Assembly (NCBI GenBank): GCA_945897395.1
Contig: CAMDFE010000079.1
Span: forward strand, 1-6,849
Source of the DNA: Chryseobacterium gleum
Lineage (GTDB): Bacteria; Bacteroidota; Bacteroidia; Flavobacteriales_D; Sanyastnellaceae
Length of the DNA stretch: 6,849 nt
Reading direction: 5' to 3'
Position 1 is the first letter of the stretch. Each line of letters opens with the position of its first letter. Below are positions 1-4,815 of the stretch, piece by piece. A program made the translations under genes and the position numbers. The notes beneath the pieces were generated by a model. The model was not told the DNA's origin and did not search any database. It was given only the letters and a program-made list of their open reading frames with translations.

Positions 1-287
1 GCTTCGTAATGCCACAAAACTGTTGCATTGTCGGCTAGTGGTTCAAGTTTGCGGAACAAGTCGAGCAAGCACTTCGAACTACTTGTATTGAAGTATTCCA
101 AATGAACATGAAATTCTGTTTTAGCCGGTGAAGATTTCACCCATTCGCCCATCCACTCAATTAGCGGTTTGTAGAAGTCTAATGCGTTTTCAGGAATAGA
201 TCTTCCTTTCAATTCTAAAATACCTCCAACTGCATTGAAATGCACATGCGGAGATTTAGGCGATGCTTCTCGAAGGATTGAATTCAT
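1..287 (-). CDS. SiaC-family regulatory phosphoprotein (DUF1987), C-terminus cut by window edge
   Basis: Reading the minus strand from an ATG at 287 gives 95 codons that run off the left edge. The protein starts MNSILREASPKSPHVHFN and contains GILELKGRSIPEN (22-34), FYKPLIEWMGEW (38-49) and LEYFNTSSSKCLLDLFRKLE (63-82). These are the conserved blocks of the DUF1987/SiaC family, which is usually about 125 residues, so roughly 30 are missing. In Pseudomonas aeruginosa, SiaC is phosphorylated on Thr68 by the kinase SiaB and dephosphorylated by SiaA, and unphosphorylated SiaC activates the diguanylate cyclase SiaD. Here Thr68 of NTSSSK falls at the same number, so the phospho-switch looks intact. 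Partners, if present, lie outside the window. The frame has a stop upstream and no other ATG before 287. It is cytoplasmic, with no signal peptide. The family call is firm; the output pathway in this organism is inferred. Confidence 0.9.
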   Translation of the reverse strand, partial: MNSILREASPKSPHVHFNAVGGILELKGRSIPENALDFYKPLIEWMGEWVKSSPAKTEFHVHLEYFNTSSSKCLLDLFRKLEPLADNATVLWHYE

Positions 288-307
288 GAGTGCAAGATAG
301 AAAATTC

Positions 308-336
308 TTCGAAGCAAAATTAAGGGAGTATATTTG
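308..336 (+). promoter_or_regulatory. Putative promoter of the methyltransferase-ZIP transporter operon
   Basis: TATATTTG (329-336) matches TAnnTTTG in full. The best -33 candidate is TTC at 308-310, 18 bases upstream, which is weak. The implied start near 343 leaves about ten bases before the ATG at 353. That supports the ATG over the upstream GTG at 290, which would place both divergent promoters inside the reading frame. Confidence 0.4.
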
Positions 337-345
337 TTTACGAAA
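315..345 (-). promoter_or_regulatory. Putative Bacteroidota-type promoter of the SiaC-family gene
   Basis: On the minus strand TAATTTTG (322 to 315) matches the -7 consensus TAnnTTTG of Bacteroidota sigma-ABfr promoters in full. TTTC (345 to 342) lies 19 bases upstream, one base off the -33 TTTG element. The implied transcription start is about 20 bases before the ATG at 287. The element is read by eye and no start site has been mapped. Confidence 0.4.
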
Positions 346-352
346 TATTCTT

Positions 353-1087
353 ATGGACAACACCAAGGAGTGGTTTGCATCGTGGTTCGATTCTCCCTTT
401 TACCGCGAATTATATGCACACAGATCAGGAGAGGAAGCCAGAGCTTTTATTTTGAGTTTAATTGAGAAATTGAACATGCCTGCCTATTCAAGTGTGTTGG
501 ATGTTTGTTGCGGGAATGGTAGGCATAGCGCTGTTTTCAGCGAGAAGTCGTACAGTGTAGTTGGGATAGATATTAGTGAAAAAAGCTTAGAAGAAGCCAA
601 GGCAAGAAATTTAAAAAACACCAAATTTCACAATGCAGACGCGCGGTATTTTGAATTGCATGAGCGATTCGATTGTGTGTTGAATTTATTCACAAGTTTC
701 GGCTATTTTGAAACAACGGAAGAACACGTTGAAATGCTTCAGCGTATTTACGAGCATTTGAATGACAAAGGTGTTTTCGTCTTCGATTTTTTCAATGCTG
801 AAAAAGTACGATTATCTGGCAATGAAGACCGCAAGGTGGTGAAAGACGGAGCCGAGTTTCACATAAAGAAAGAGATCACCAACAATCGCGTAATAAAGCA
901 CATTCGCATTCAGAAGGAATCGGCACGCATGGATTTTCAAGAATCGGTAGCGTTGTATTCGAAGGAGCAATTGGTTGAAATGTTTGAAGTATTAGGATTT
1001 AAAAATATAAACACATACGGAGATTATGAGTTGGGGTCGTTTGACTCAGCGAATTCGGATCGTTGCATAATTATTTGTTCGAAGTAA
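353..1087 (+). CDS. Class I SAM-dependent methyltransferase, substrate unknown
   Basis: The 244-residue protein has a Rossmann-type methyltransferase core: motif I VLDVCCGNGRHS (48-59) for S-adenosylmethionine, motif II GIDIS (71-75) with the acidic residue that holds the ribose, NADAR (94-98) near the adenine, and FDCVLNLFTSFGYF (106-119) as motif IV. The N-terminal KEWFASWFDSPFYRELY (5-21) is typical of a Bacteroidota subgroup of small-molecule or otherwise uncharacterised methyltransferases. There is no signal peptide or membrane segment, so it is cytoplasmic. The frame stays open back to a GTG at 290, but the ATG at 353 is preferred because the conserved N-terminus begins there and the putative promoter lies between. 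Its TAA overlaps the next gene's ATG by one base (TAATG), so the two are probably translationally coupled. The acceptor substrate cannot be told from the sequence. Confidence 0.88.
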   Translation: MDNTKEWFASWFDSPFYRELYAHRSGEEARAFILSLIEKLNMPAYSSVLDVCCGNGRHSAVFSEKSYSVVGIDISEKSLEEAKARNLKNTKFHNADARYFELHERFDCVLNLFTSFGYFETTEEHVEMLQRIYEHLNDKGVFVFDFFNAEKVRLSGNEDRKVVKDGAEFHIKKEITNNRVIKHIRIQKESARMDFQESVALYSKEQLVEMFEVLGFKNINTYGDYELGSFDSANSDRCIIICSK

Positions 1088-1857
1088 TGGAAAGTTCATT
1101 TTGGATTTCGGTATTGTCGCTGTTTGGCGCGTCTATGTTAGGAGGGGCATTGGCACTTTTATGGAAGATGAAAAACAACCAATGGTTGAAATTGCTTTTG
1201 TCTTTTAGTGCGGCGTATTTGTTGGGATTAACGGTGTTGCATTTGTTTCCTGAATTGTATCATTCAGACTGTGAATATGCGGGTTGGTTTGTCATAGCTG
1301 GATTCTTACTTCAAGTTGTTTTAGACTTTTTCTCTCACGGCGTAGAGCACGGACATGCGCATACGCACGATCACATTTCGGGATCTTTTTTGTTTTTGGT
1401 CATGGCCTCTTTGTGGATTCATGCGTTCATTGAAGGCATGCCATTCGGAGCAGATGCGCATGTTCATGCGGAAGATGTTGCGGGAGTGGCTCACGGACAC
1501 GAAGGCCACGATCACAACAATCCTTTGTTATTGGGAATTTCAATGCATAAGATTACCGAAGCGTTTGTTTTGGCCTCGTTGTTTTTACATGCGGGGGTGA
1601 AGAGAGCAAAAGCGTGGTTCTTGCTTGTCTTATTCGCTTGCATAGCGCCTCTTGGCGCAGCGTTTCACTTGTTCGTCGACTCTCAAGGCTGGGATGTCGA
1701 TGGCTGGTGGTACACGGCTATGATTGGCGTGTTAATCGGAATCTTGCTTCACGTTTCCACCATCATCCTTTTCGAAAGCGAAGAAGGACACTCTTTCAAC
1801 TGGAAAAAATTCGTCATGGTCTTGTTGGGGATTGCGAGTGCGGGACTGCTAGTGTAA
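1087..1857 (+). CDS. ZIP-family divalent metal transporter
   Basis: The 256-residue membrane protein has about eight hydrophobic segments in the ZIP (ZRT/IRT-like) arrangement and probably imports Zn2+ or a related divalent cation across the inner membrane. Visible family marks are HLFPEL (52-57) in TM2, HAFIEG (112-117) in TM4 and HKITEA (154-159) in TM5. The His and Glu of the last two form the binuclear metal site in ZIP proteins. In TM4 the Asn often found after the His is Ala113. Two His-rich loops flank TM4: HGVEHGHAHTHDH (84-96) and a second, spread over residues 125-143. The frame could start at an ATG at 1063, but the ATG at 1087 is chosen because it overlaps the upstream TAA (TAATG). 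A role in zinc supply is inferred from the family; metal specificity is not determined. No canonical terminator follows, only array A. Confidence 0.9.
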   Translation: MESSFWISVLSLFGASMLGGALALLWKMKNNQWLKLLLSFSAAYLLGLTVLHLFPELYHSDCEYAGWFVIAGFLLQVVLDFFSHGVEHGHAHTHDHISGSFLFLVMASLWIHAFIEGMPFGADAHVHAEDVAGVAHGHEGHDHNNPLLLGISMHKITEAFVLASLFLHAGVKRAKAWFLLVLFACIAPLGAAFHLFVDSQGWDVDGWWYTAMIGVLIGILLHVSTIILFESEEGHSFNWKKFVMVLLGIASAGLLV

Positions 1858-1864
1858 GACTATT

Positions 1865-2019
1865 TCCCTTCGGGATATATCCACAACGTGGATCAGTCCG
1901 CTAGCGGATAAGTCCCTTCGGGATAGGTCCACTCTGTGGATCAGTGCGCATAGCGGATATATCCCTTCGGGATTGGTCCTGAAAGGATTTGTCCCTCCGG
2001 GATTTGTCCACGAAGTGAA
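1865..2019. repeat. Array A: ten tandem mini-hairpins in the convergent gap
   Basis: Ten units of about 16-17 bases fill this gap. Each is TCC + 1-2 bases + loop (mostly 3 bases) + complementary bases + GGA, followed by a short AT-rich spacer. Hairpins lie at 1865-1875, 1879-1893, 1897-1908, 1913-1923, 1928-1940, 1945-1957, 1961-1973, 1977-1987, 1992-2002 and 2007-2019. The inner pairs vary (C/G, AC/GT, GC/GC, T/A) yet remain complementary in every unit; only units 6 and 10 carry one mismatch in the outer TCC/GGA. Loops read TTC, AAC, TA, TTC, TCT, ATA, TTC, GAA, TCC and GAA. TCCCTTCGGGA occurs three times, in units 1, 4 and 7. No open reading frame of interest and no T-run is present. It may end or protect both convergent transcripts, but the function is unknown. 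Confidence 0.9.
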
Positions 2020-2062
2020 TAAGAAATTCCTAATGCTTAATTACAACTTCAGTGCTGTTACC

Positions 2063-2866
2063 TTATCTCAGCAAATCCCGGGATTTCAAATTTTGCAATA
2101 CAGTCATTTGCTGGATTGCCAATTGGTTTAGTTTAACAAGCCTTTCTTTTTGATCTAACTTCTCTTGAATAAGCAATGAATTAATATTCTCTAAATTCGA
2201 AAGACAAATAAGTTCATTCATACTCGCATAGTCGCGAATGTTACCTTGAAGACTTGGGTTGCGATCTCTCCATTTGCGAGCGGTAAATCCAAATAATGCG
2301 ACATTCAATAAATCAGCTTCATTGGCATAAATAGCATTCACTTGATCATTGCTAAGCAATTTTGGAACAATGAAATCCTTGATTGCTTGTGTGTGAATGT
2401 GATAATTCACTTTAGCCAATTCTCTTTTTACCGACCAACCAAGATCTTTAGACTCTTGATGTTTTAATCTTTGAAATTCTTGGATCAAATAAATTTGAAA
2501 CTCAGGACTTAGCCACATGGCGAAATGCAATGCAATGTCTTTGTGGGCGTATGTACCTCCATATCTGCCAGATTTTACAGTTAATCCTTTTGCAGCTGTT
2601 CGACTGATCCATTGACCAACGGACATAGTAAATCTGTTTACGCCTGAATCTTTTTCAATTACACCGAATTCGGGGTAATTAAAATTAACATTATGAATTC
2701 TTTCCCATATCGATAAATACTCAAGAGTGTTCTTATTGGTTATCCATTTACTTATTAGGCCGCTTCCTTCTTTGAATCCCGAAGAAATATCGGTTAGAGA
2801 AATAAAATCATTTTCGTTGAATTGAATAATTGAAATTTCCGTTGTTTGAACCTTAATCTTTGCCAT
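2063..2866 (-). CDS. KilA-N domain-containing protein
   Basis: The 267-residue protein opens MAKIKVQTTEISII and continues with DFISLTDIS (20-28), ISKWITNKNTLEYLSIWE (38-55), FTMSVGQWISRTAAKGLTVK (79-98) and GRYGGTYAHKDIALHFAMWL (100-119), ending near SPEFQIYLIQEFQRL (120-134). This is the KilA-N fold, a DNA-binding module found in phage and large DNA-virus proteins. The C-terminal part (about 145-267) includes YANEADLLNVALFG (180-193) and GNIRDYAS (208-215), as in the chromosomal KilA-N proteins common in Bacteroidota. The frame extends to a TTG at 2881, but the ATG at 2866, preceded by an A-rich leader, fits the conserved start. CAACTTTG (2886 to 2879, minus) is a one-mismatch -7 box. No other phage genes are nearby. 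The gene lies between two hairpin arrays. Its function is unknown; regulation or phage-related defence are only possibilities. Confidence 0.88.
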   Translation of the reverse strand: MAKIKVQTTEISIIQFNENDFISLTDISSGFKEGSGLISKWITNKNTLEYLSIWERIHNVNFNYPEFGVIEKDSGVNRFTMSVGQWISRTAAKGLTVKSGRYGGTYAHKDIALHFAMWLSPEFQIYLIQEFQRLKHQESKDLGWSVKRELAKVNYHIHTQAIKDFIVPKLLSNDQVNAIYANEADLLNVALFGFTARKWRDRNPSLQGNIRDYASMNELICLSNLENINSLLIQEKLDQKERLVKLNQLAIQQMTVLQNLKSRDLLR

Positions 2867-2915
2867 TTTTTTTAGCCACAAAGTTGAATTGACCTTTTGG
2901 CATAAACACTAATTT

Positions 2916-2934
2916 TTATATGCAGGTTATATGC
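2916..2934. promoter_or_regulatory. Direct repeat TTATATGC upstream of the KilA-N gene
   Basis: TTATATGC occurs at 2916-2923 and again at 2927-2934, an 11-base period that puts both copies on nearly the same face of the helix. It lies about 50 bases upstream of the KilA-N ATG. It could be a paired operator, perhaps for autoregulation, but two copies of an AT-rich octamer are weak evidence. Confidence 0.3.
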
Positions 2935-2948
2935 TGTTTATTCGGCGG

Positions 2949-2988
2949 AACTTCGTTGTTGGAACTACGTTGTTTGAACTTATTTGTT
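2949..2988. repeat. Array B, part 1: three AAC/GTT mini-palindromes at 14-base period
   Basis: AAC-TTC-GTT (2949-2957), AAC-TAC-GTT (2963-2971) and AAC-TTATTT-GTT (2977-2988) follow each other with linkers GTTGG and GTTTG. The first two are 3-bp stems with 3-base loops; the third has decayed or has a longer loop. The stems are short, so the periodicity is the main evidence. It lies directly beside part 2, upstream of the KilA-N gene. Confidence 0.6.
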
Positions 2989-2996
2989 TTTAGTTT

Positions 2997-3081
2997 CCGG
3001 AACGGTCATCACACATAGTGTGTCATCACAAAGTGTCATCCTTCAAGGAAGGTCATCGCCAAAGGTGTCATCGCCTGCGTG
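2997..3081. repeat. Array B, part 2: six mini-hairpins joined by TCAT
   Basis: Hairpins CCG-GAA-CGG (2997-3005), CACAC-ATA-GTGTG (3010-3022), CAC-AAA-GTG (3027-3035), CCTTC-AAG-GAAGG (3040-3052) and CGCC-AAA-GGTG (3057-3067, one G-T pair) are followed by a weaker CGC/GCG or CGC/GTG unit (3072-3081). Every junction is exactly TCAT (3006, 3023, 3036, 3053, 3068). Five of six loops are 3 bases. Stem sequence and length (3-5 bp) differ in every unit while complementarity is kept. The design matches array A but the linker is different. It lies between the dnaA terminator and the KilA-N promoter region. Function is unknown. Confidence 0.88.
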
Positions 3082-3085
3082 AAAC

Positions 3086-3109
3086 AAAAAAGCCGCTCGA
3101 AAGCGGCTT
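3086..3109 (-). terminator. Intrinsic terminator of dnaA
   Basis: On the minus strand, AAGCCGCT and AGCGGCTT form a perfect 8-bp stem with a 4-base loop (3109 to 3090), GC-rich in its centre and running into six T residues (3091 to 3086). It begins about 40 bases after the dnaA stop codon. Unlike the neighbouring array hairpins, it has the classic stem plus T-tract form. Confidence 0.88.
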
Positions 3110-3126
3110 CCCTGTTGTTTAGGTAA

Positions 3127-3143
3127 TTATTCACAGAGTGAAT
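3127..3143. promoter_or_regulatory. Hairpin with a DnaA-box match just after dnaA
   Basis: TTATTCACA (3127-3135, plus strand) matches the DnaA-box consensus TTATNCACA at all positions and lies 15 bases past the dnaA stop. The same bases form ATTCAC-AGA-GTGAAT (3129-3143), a perfect 6-bp palindrome with a 3-base loop, the same build as the array hairpins. It may be a DnaA-binding site, a stray array unit, or chance; one box alone does not make an origin. Confidence 0.4.
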
Positions 3144-3149
3144 GCTGAT

Positions 3150-4580
3150 TTAAGCAATGCTTAATTTCTTCTCTAAATCTTCAAGATATTTTCTGAAGTG
3201 TTTGTCGGTTTCTTGTAAGTTGTTAACTGTGCGACAAGCGTGAAGTACAGTCGCGTGGTCTTTTCCGCCGCAATGAGCACCAATACTTGCCAAACTGCTC
3301 TTCGTCATCTTCTTCGCGAAATACATCGCAATCTGACGCGCCTGAACAATCTCGCGCTTACGTGTCTTGCTCTTCAACAACTCAATAGGTAAGTCGAAGT
3401 AATCACACACAACTTTCTGAATATAATCAATGCTAACCTCACGCGCCGTGTTCTTCACGAACTTATCAATCATCTGCTTCGCAAGATCAAGCGTAATCGC
3501 TTTCTTGTTCAATGAAGATTGAGCAATCAAAGAGATTAATGCTCCTTCTAGTTCACGAATGTTCGTGGTAATGCTGTAAGCCAAGTACTCAACAACTTCA
3601 TCTGGAAGATCAATTCCGTCTGCATACATCTTCTTGCGAAGAATAGCAATACGCGTTTCCAAAGATGGACATTGCAAATCTGCGCTCAATCCCCACTTGA
3701 AGCGAGACAACAAACGTTGCTCCATGCCTTGCAATTCAACCGGTGGCTTGTCACTTGTTAAAATGATTTGCTTACCTGTTTGGTGAAGGTGGTTGAAGAT
3801 GTGGAAGAATACATCTTGCGTCTTCTCCTTTCCAGCAAAGAAATGAACGTCGTCTATGATTAACACATCCATCATTTGATAGAAGTGTGAAAAGTCGTTG
3901 ATGGTTCCGTTCTTAACCGCATCTATGAATTGGTGCGTAAACGTTTCACTGTTTACATACAATACTGTTTTTTCGGGATACTTGTTCTTAATCTCTAATC
4001 CAATAGCGTGAGCTAAGTGAGACTTACCGTAACCAGTGCTTCCGTATACCAACAAAGGGTTGAAAGCAGTTCCGCCTGGCTTGTTAGCCACCGCATAACC
4101 CGCACTGCGAGCCAAGCGGTTGCAATCGCCTTCAACGAAATTCTCAAATGAATAATTCGGATTCAAGTTTGAATCGATATTCAATTTGCGAAGACCAGGA
4201 ATAATAAACGGATTCTTAATTGGAACATCGTCAAGATCCAATGGCATTGCAACAGGCGCGTTCTTAACGGCTTTGCGATTACTAGTAGGAACCTTAATGG
4301 TGTATGGAGCGTTCGAAGCCTGATTGTTTTCCATAATAATGGAATACTCTAGGCGTCCTTCAGTTCCTAATTCTTTGCGAATGATCTTTTTCAAAAGAGT
4401 CACGTAGTGCTCCTCCAACCATTCGTAGAAAAACTGTGAAGGGACTTGAATCGTTAAAACTTTGTTTTCAAGTTTAACGGGTTTAATCGGTTCGAACCAA
4501 GTTTTGAATCCTTGCGGACTTACATTGTCTTTAATGATACTTAAACAATTCTGCCAAACTTGATTGAAATCGTTAGTCAT
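3150..4580 (-). CDS. dnaA: Chromosomal replication initiator protein DnaA
   Basis: The 476-residue protein has all four DnaA domains. Domain I (about 1-85) holds the helicase-loading and oligomerisation region (VWQNCLSIIKDNVSPQGFKTW begins at 8), and domain II (86-140) is a variable linker. Domain III is the AAA+ ATPase: Walker A GSTGYGKS (180-187), Walker B VLIIDDVH (239-246), sensor 1 ILTSD (273-277), the box VII arginine finger R293 in RLLSRF and sensor 2 Arg342 in NIRELEGAL. Domain IV (about 376-476) binds DnaA boxes and carries the signature SIGAHCGGKDHATVLHACR (432-450). It binds origin DNA with ATP, melts it and recruits DnaB. The ATG at 4580 fits the family start. The gene is monocistronic, ending in its own terminator. 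Walker A (STGY) and the signature (CGGK for the usual FGGR) deviate from the common forms, but key Lys, Asp and Arg residues are present. Confidence 0.98.
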   Translation of the reverse strand: MTNDFNQVWQNCLSIIKDNVSPQGFKTWFEPIKPVKLENKVLTIQVPSQFFYEWLEEHYVTLLKKIIRKELGTEGRLEYSIIMENNQASNAPYTIKVPTSNRKAVKNAPVAMPLDLDDVPIKNPFIIPGLRKLNIDSNLNPNYSFENFVEGDCNRLARSAGYAVANKPGGTAFNPLLVYGSTGYGKSHLAHAIGLEIKNKYPEKTVLYVNSETFTHQFIDAVKNGTINDFSHFYQMMDVLIIDDVHFFAGKEKTQDVFFHIFNHLHQTGKQIILTSDKPPVELQGMEQRLLSRFKWGLSADLQCPSLETRIAILRKKMYADGIDLPDEVVEYLAYSITTNIRELEGALISLIAQSSLNKKAITLDLAKQMIDKFVKNTAREVSIDYIQKVVCDYFDLPIELLKSKTRKREIVQARQIAMYFAKKMTKSSLASIGAHCGGKDHATVLHACRTVNNLQETDKHFRKYLEDLEKKLSIA

Positions 4581-4631
4581 AATACTACTGCGTATAAAAA
4601 AGGTTAATCGTCTGTTTAGGTTTCGGTCAGC

Positions 4632-4648
4632 AACGAATATGCTTCGTT
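4632..4648. promoter_or_regulatory. Inverted repeat in the dnaA upstream region
   Basis: AACGAA (4632-4637) and TTCGTT (4643-4648) are perfect complements around a 5-base centre, about 50 bases before the dnaA ATG. On the minus strand, TTTTG (4665 to 4661) and TATTCGTT (4639 to 4632) could be a poor -33/-7 pair, in which case the repeat would overlap the promoter as an operator would. No match to a DnaA box is seen here. The rest of 4581-4703 is AT-rich with A-tracts and holds nothing else I recognise. Confidence 0.35.
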
Positions 4649-4703
4649 TTTCTCGGACTACAAAAGAAATGTAAAAAAAGTGAAAAAAAAACTTCTTTGC
4701 CTA

Positions 4704-4734
4704 TTGACTTATGGAAATTTTTGGTGTATTACTG
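4704..4734 (+). promoter_or_regulatory. Putative promoter of the thioesterase gene
   Basis: TTGACT (4704-4709) and TATTAC (4727-4732) are 17 bases apart. In Bacteroidota terms the TTG and TATTACTG give a -33/-7 pair with two mismatches in the TTTG part. The implied leader to the ATG at 4816 is about 75 bases. It is a prediction by eye only. Confidence 0.3.
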
Positions 4735-4815
4735 TAAGCCCTTTGTTTGAAAGATTGTTCGAAAGATTCTACGAATAAAAATCATTACCGAAAATTAAAT
4801 AATTTCTTTGTTGGT

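Noticed and set aside
290..352. Longer methyltransferase starting at the GTG at 290
   Set aside because: It would begin 2 bases from the divergent SiaC-family ATG and include both promoter boxes; the added 21 residues match nothing expected in the family.
1321..1904. Additional open frames overlapping the ZIP gene on both strands
   Set aside because: They are shadows of the ZIP coding sequence, rich in Arg, Cys and Trp, with no recognisable domain and no start context.
1865..2019. Bidirectional intrinsic terminator as the full explanation of array A
   Set aside because: No T-run follows any hairpin on either strand, and ten units are far more than termination needs. A role in transcript ending remains possible but unproven.
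2063..2866. Prophage remnant
   Set aside because: KilA-N is found in phages, but no integrase, structural or lysis gene, attachment repeat or tRNA is seen in the window, and this type is common on Bacteroidota chromosomes.
1865..3081. CRISPR array
   Set aside because: Units are 13-17 bases, the variable parts are self-complementary rather than unique spacers of about 30 bases, and no cas genes are present.
1865..3135. Chromosomal origin (oriC)
   Set aside because: Only one full DnaA-box match is seen, and the near matches in array A follow from the TCC-AC/GT-GGA unit design. There is no clear AT-rich unwinding element next to a box cluster.
4747..4815. N-terminal extension of the thioesterase from the TTG at 4747
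   Set aside because: The 23 extra residues are not expected for a 4HBT single-domain protein, and a normal ATG sits at the expected place.
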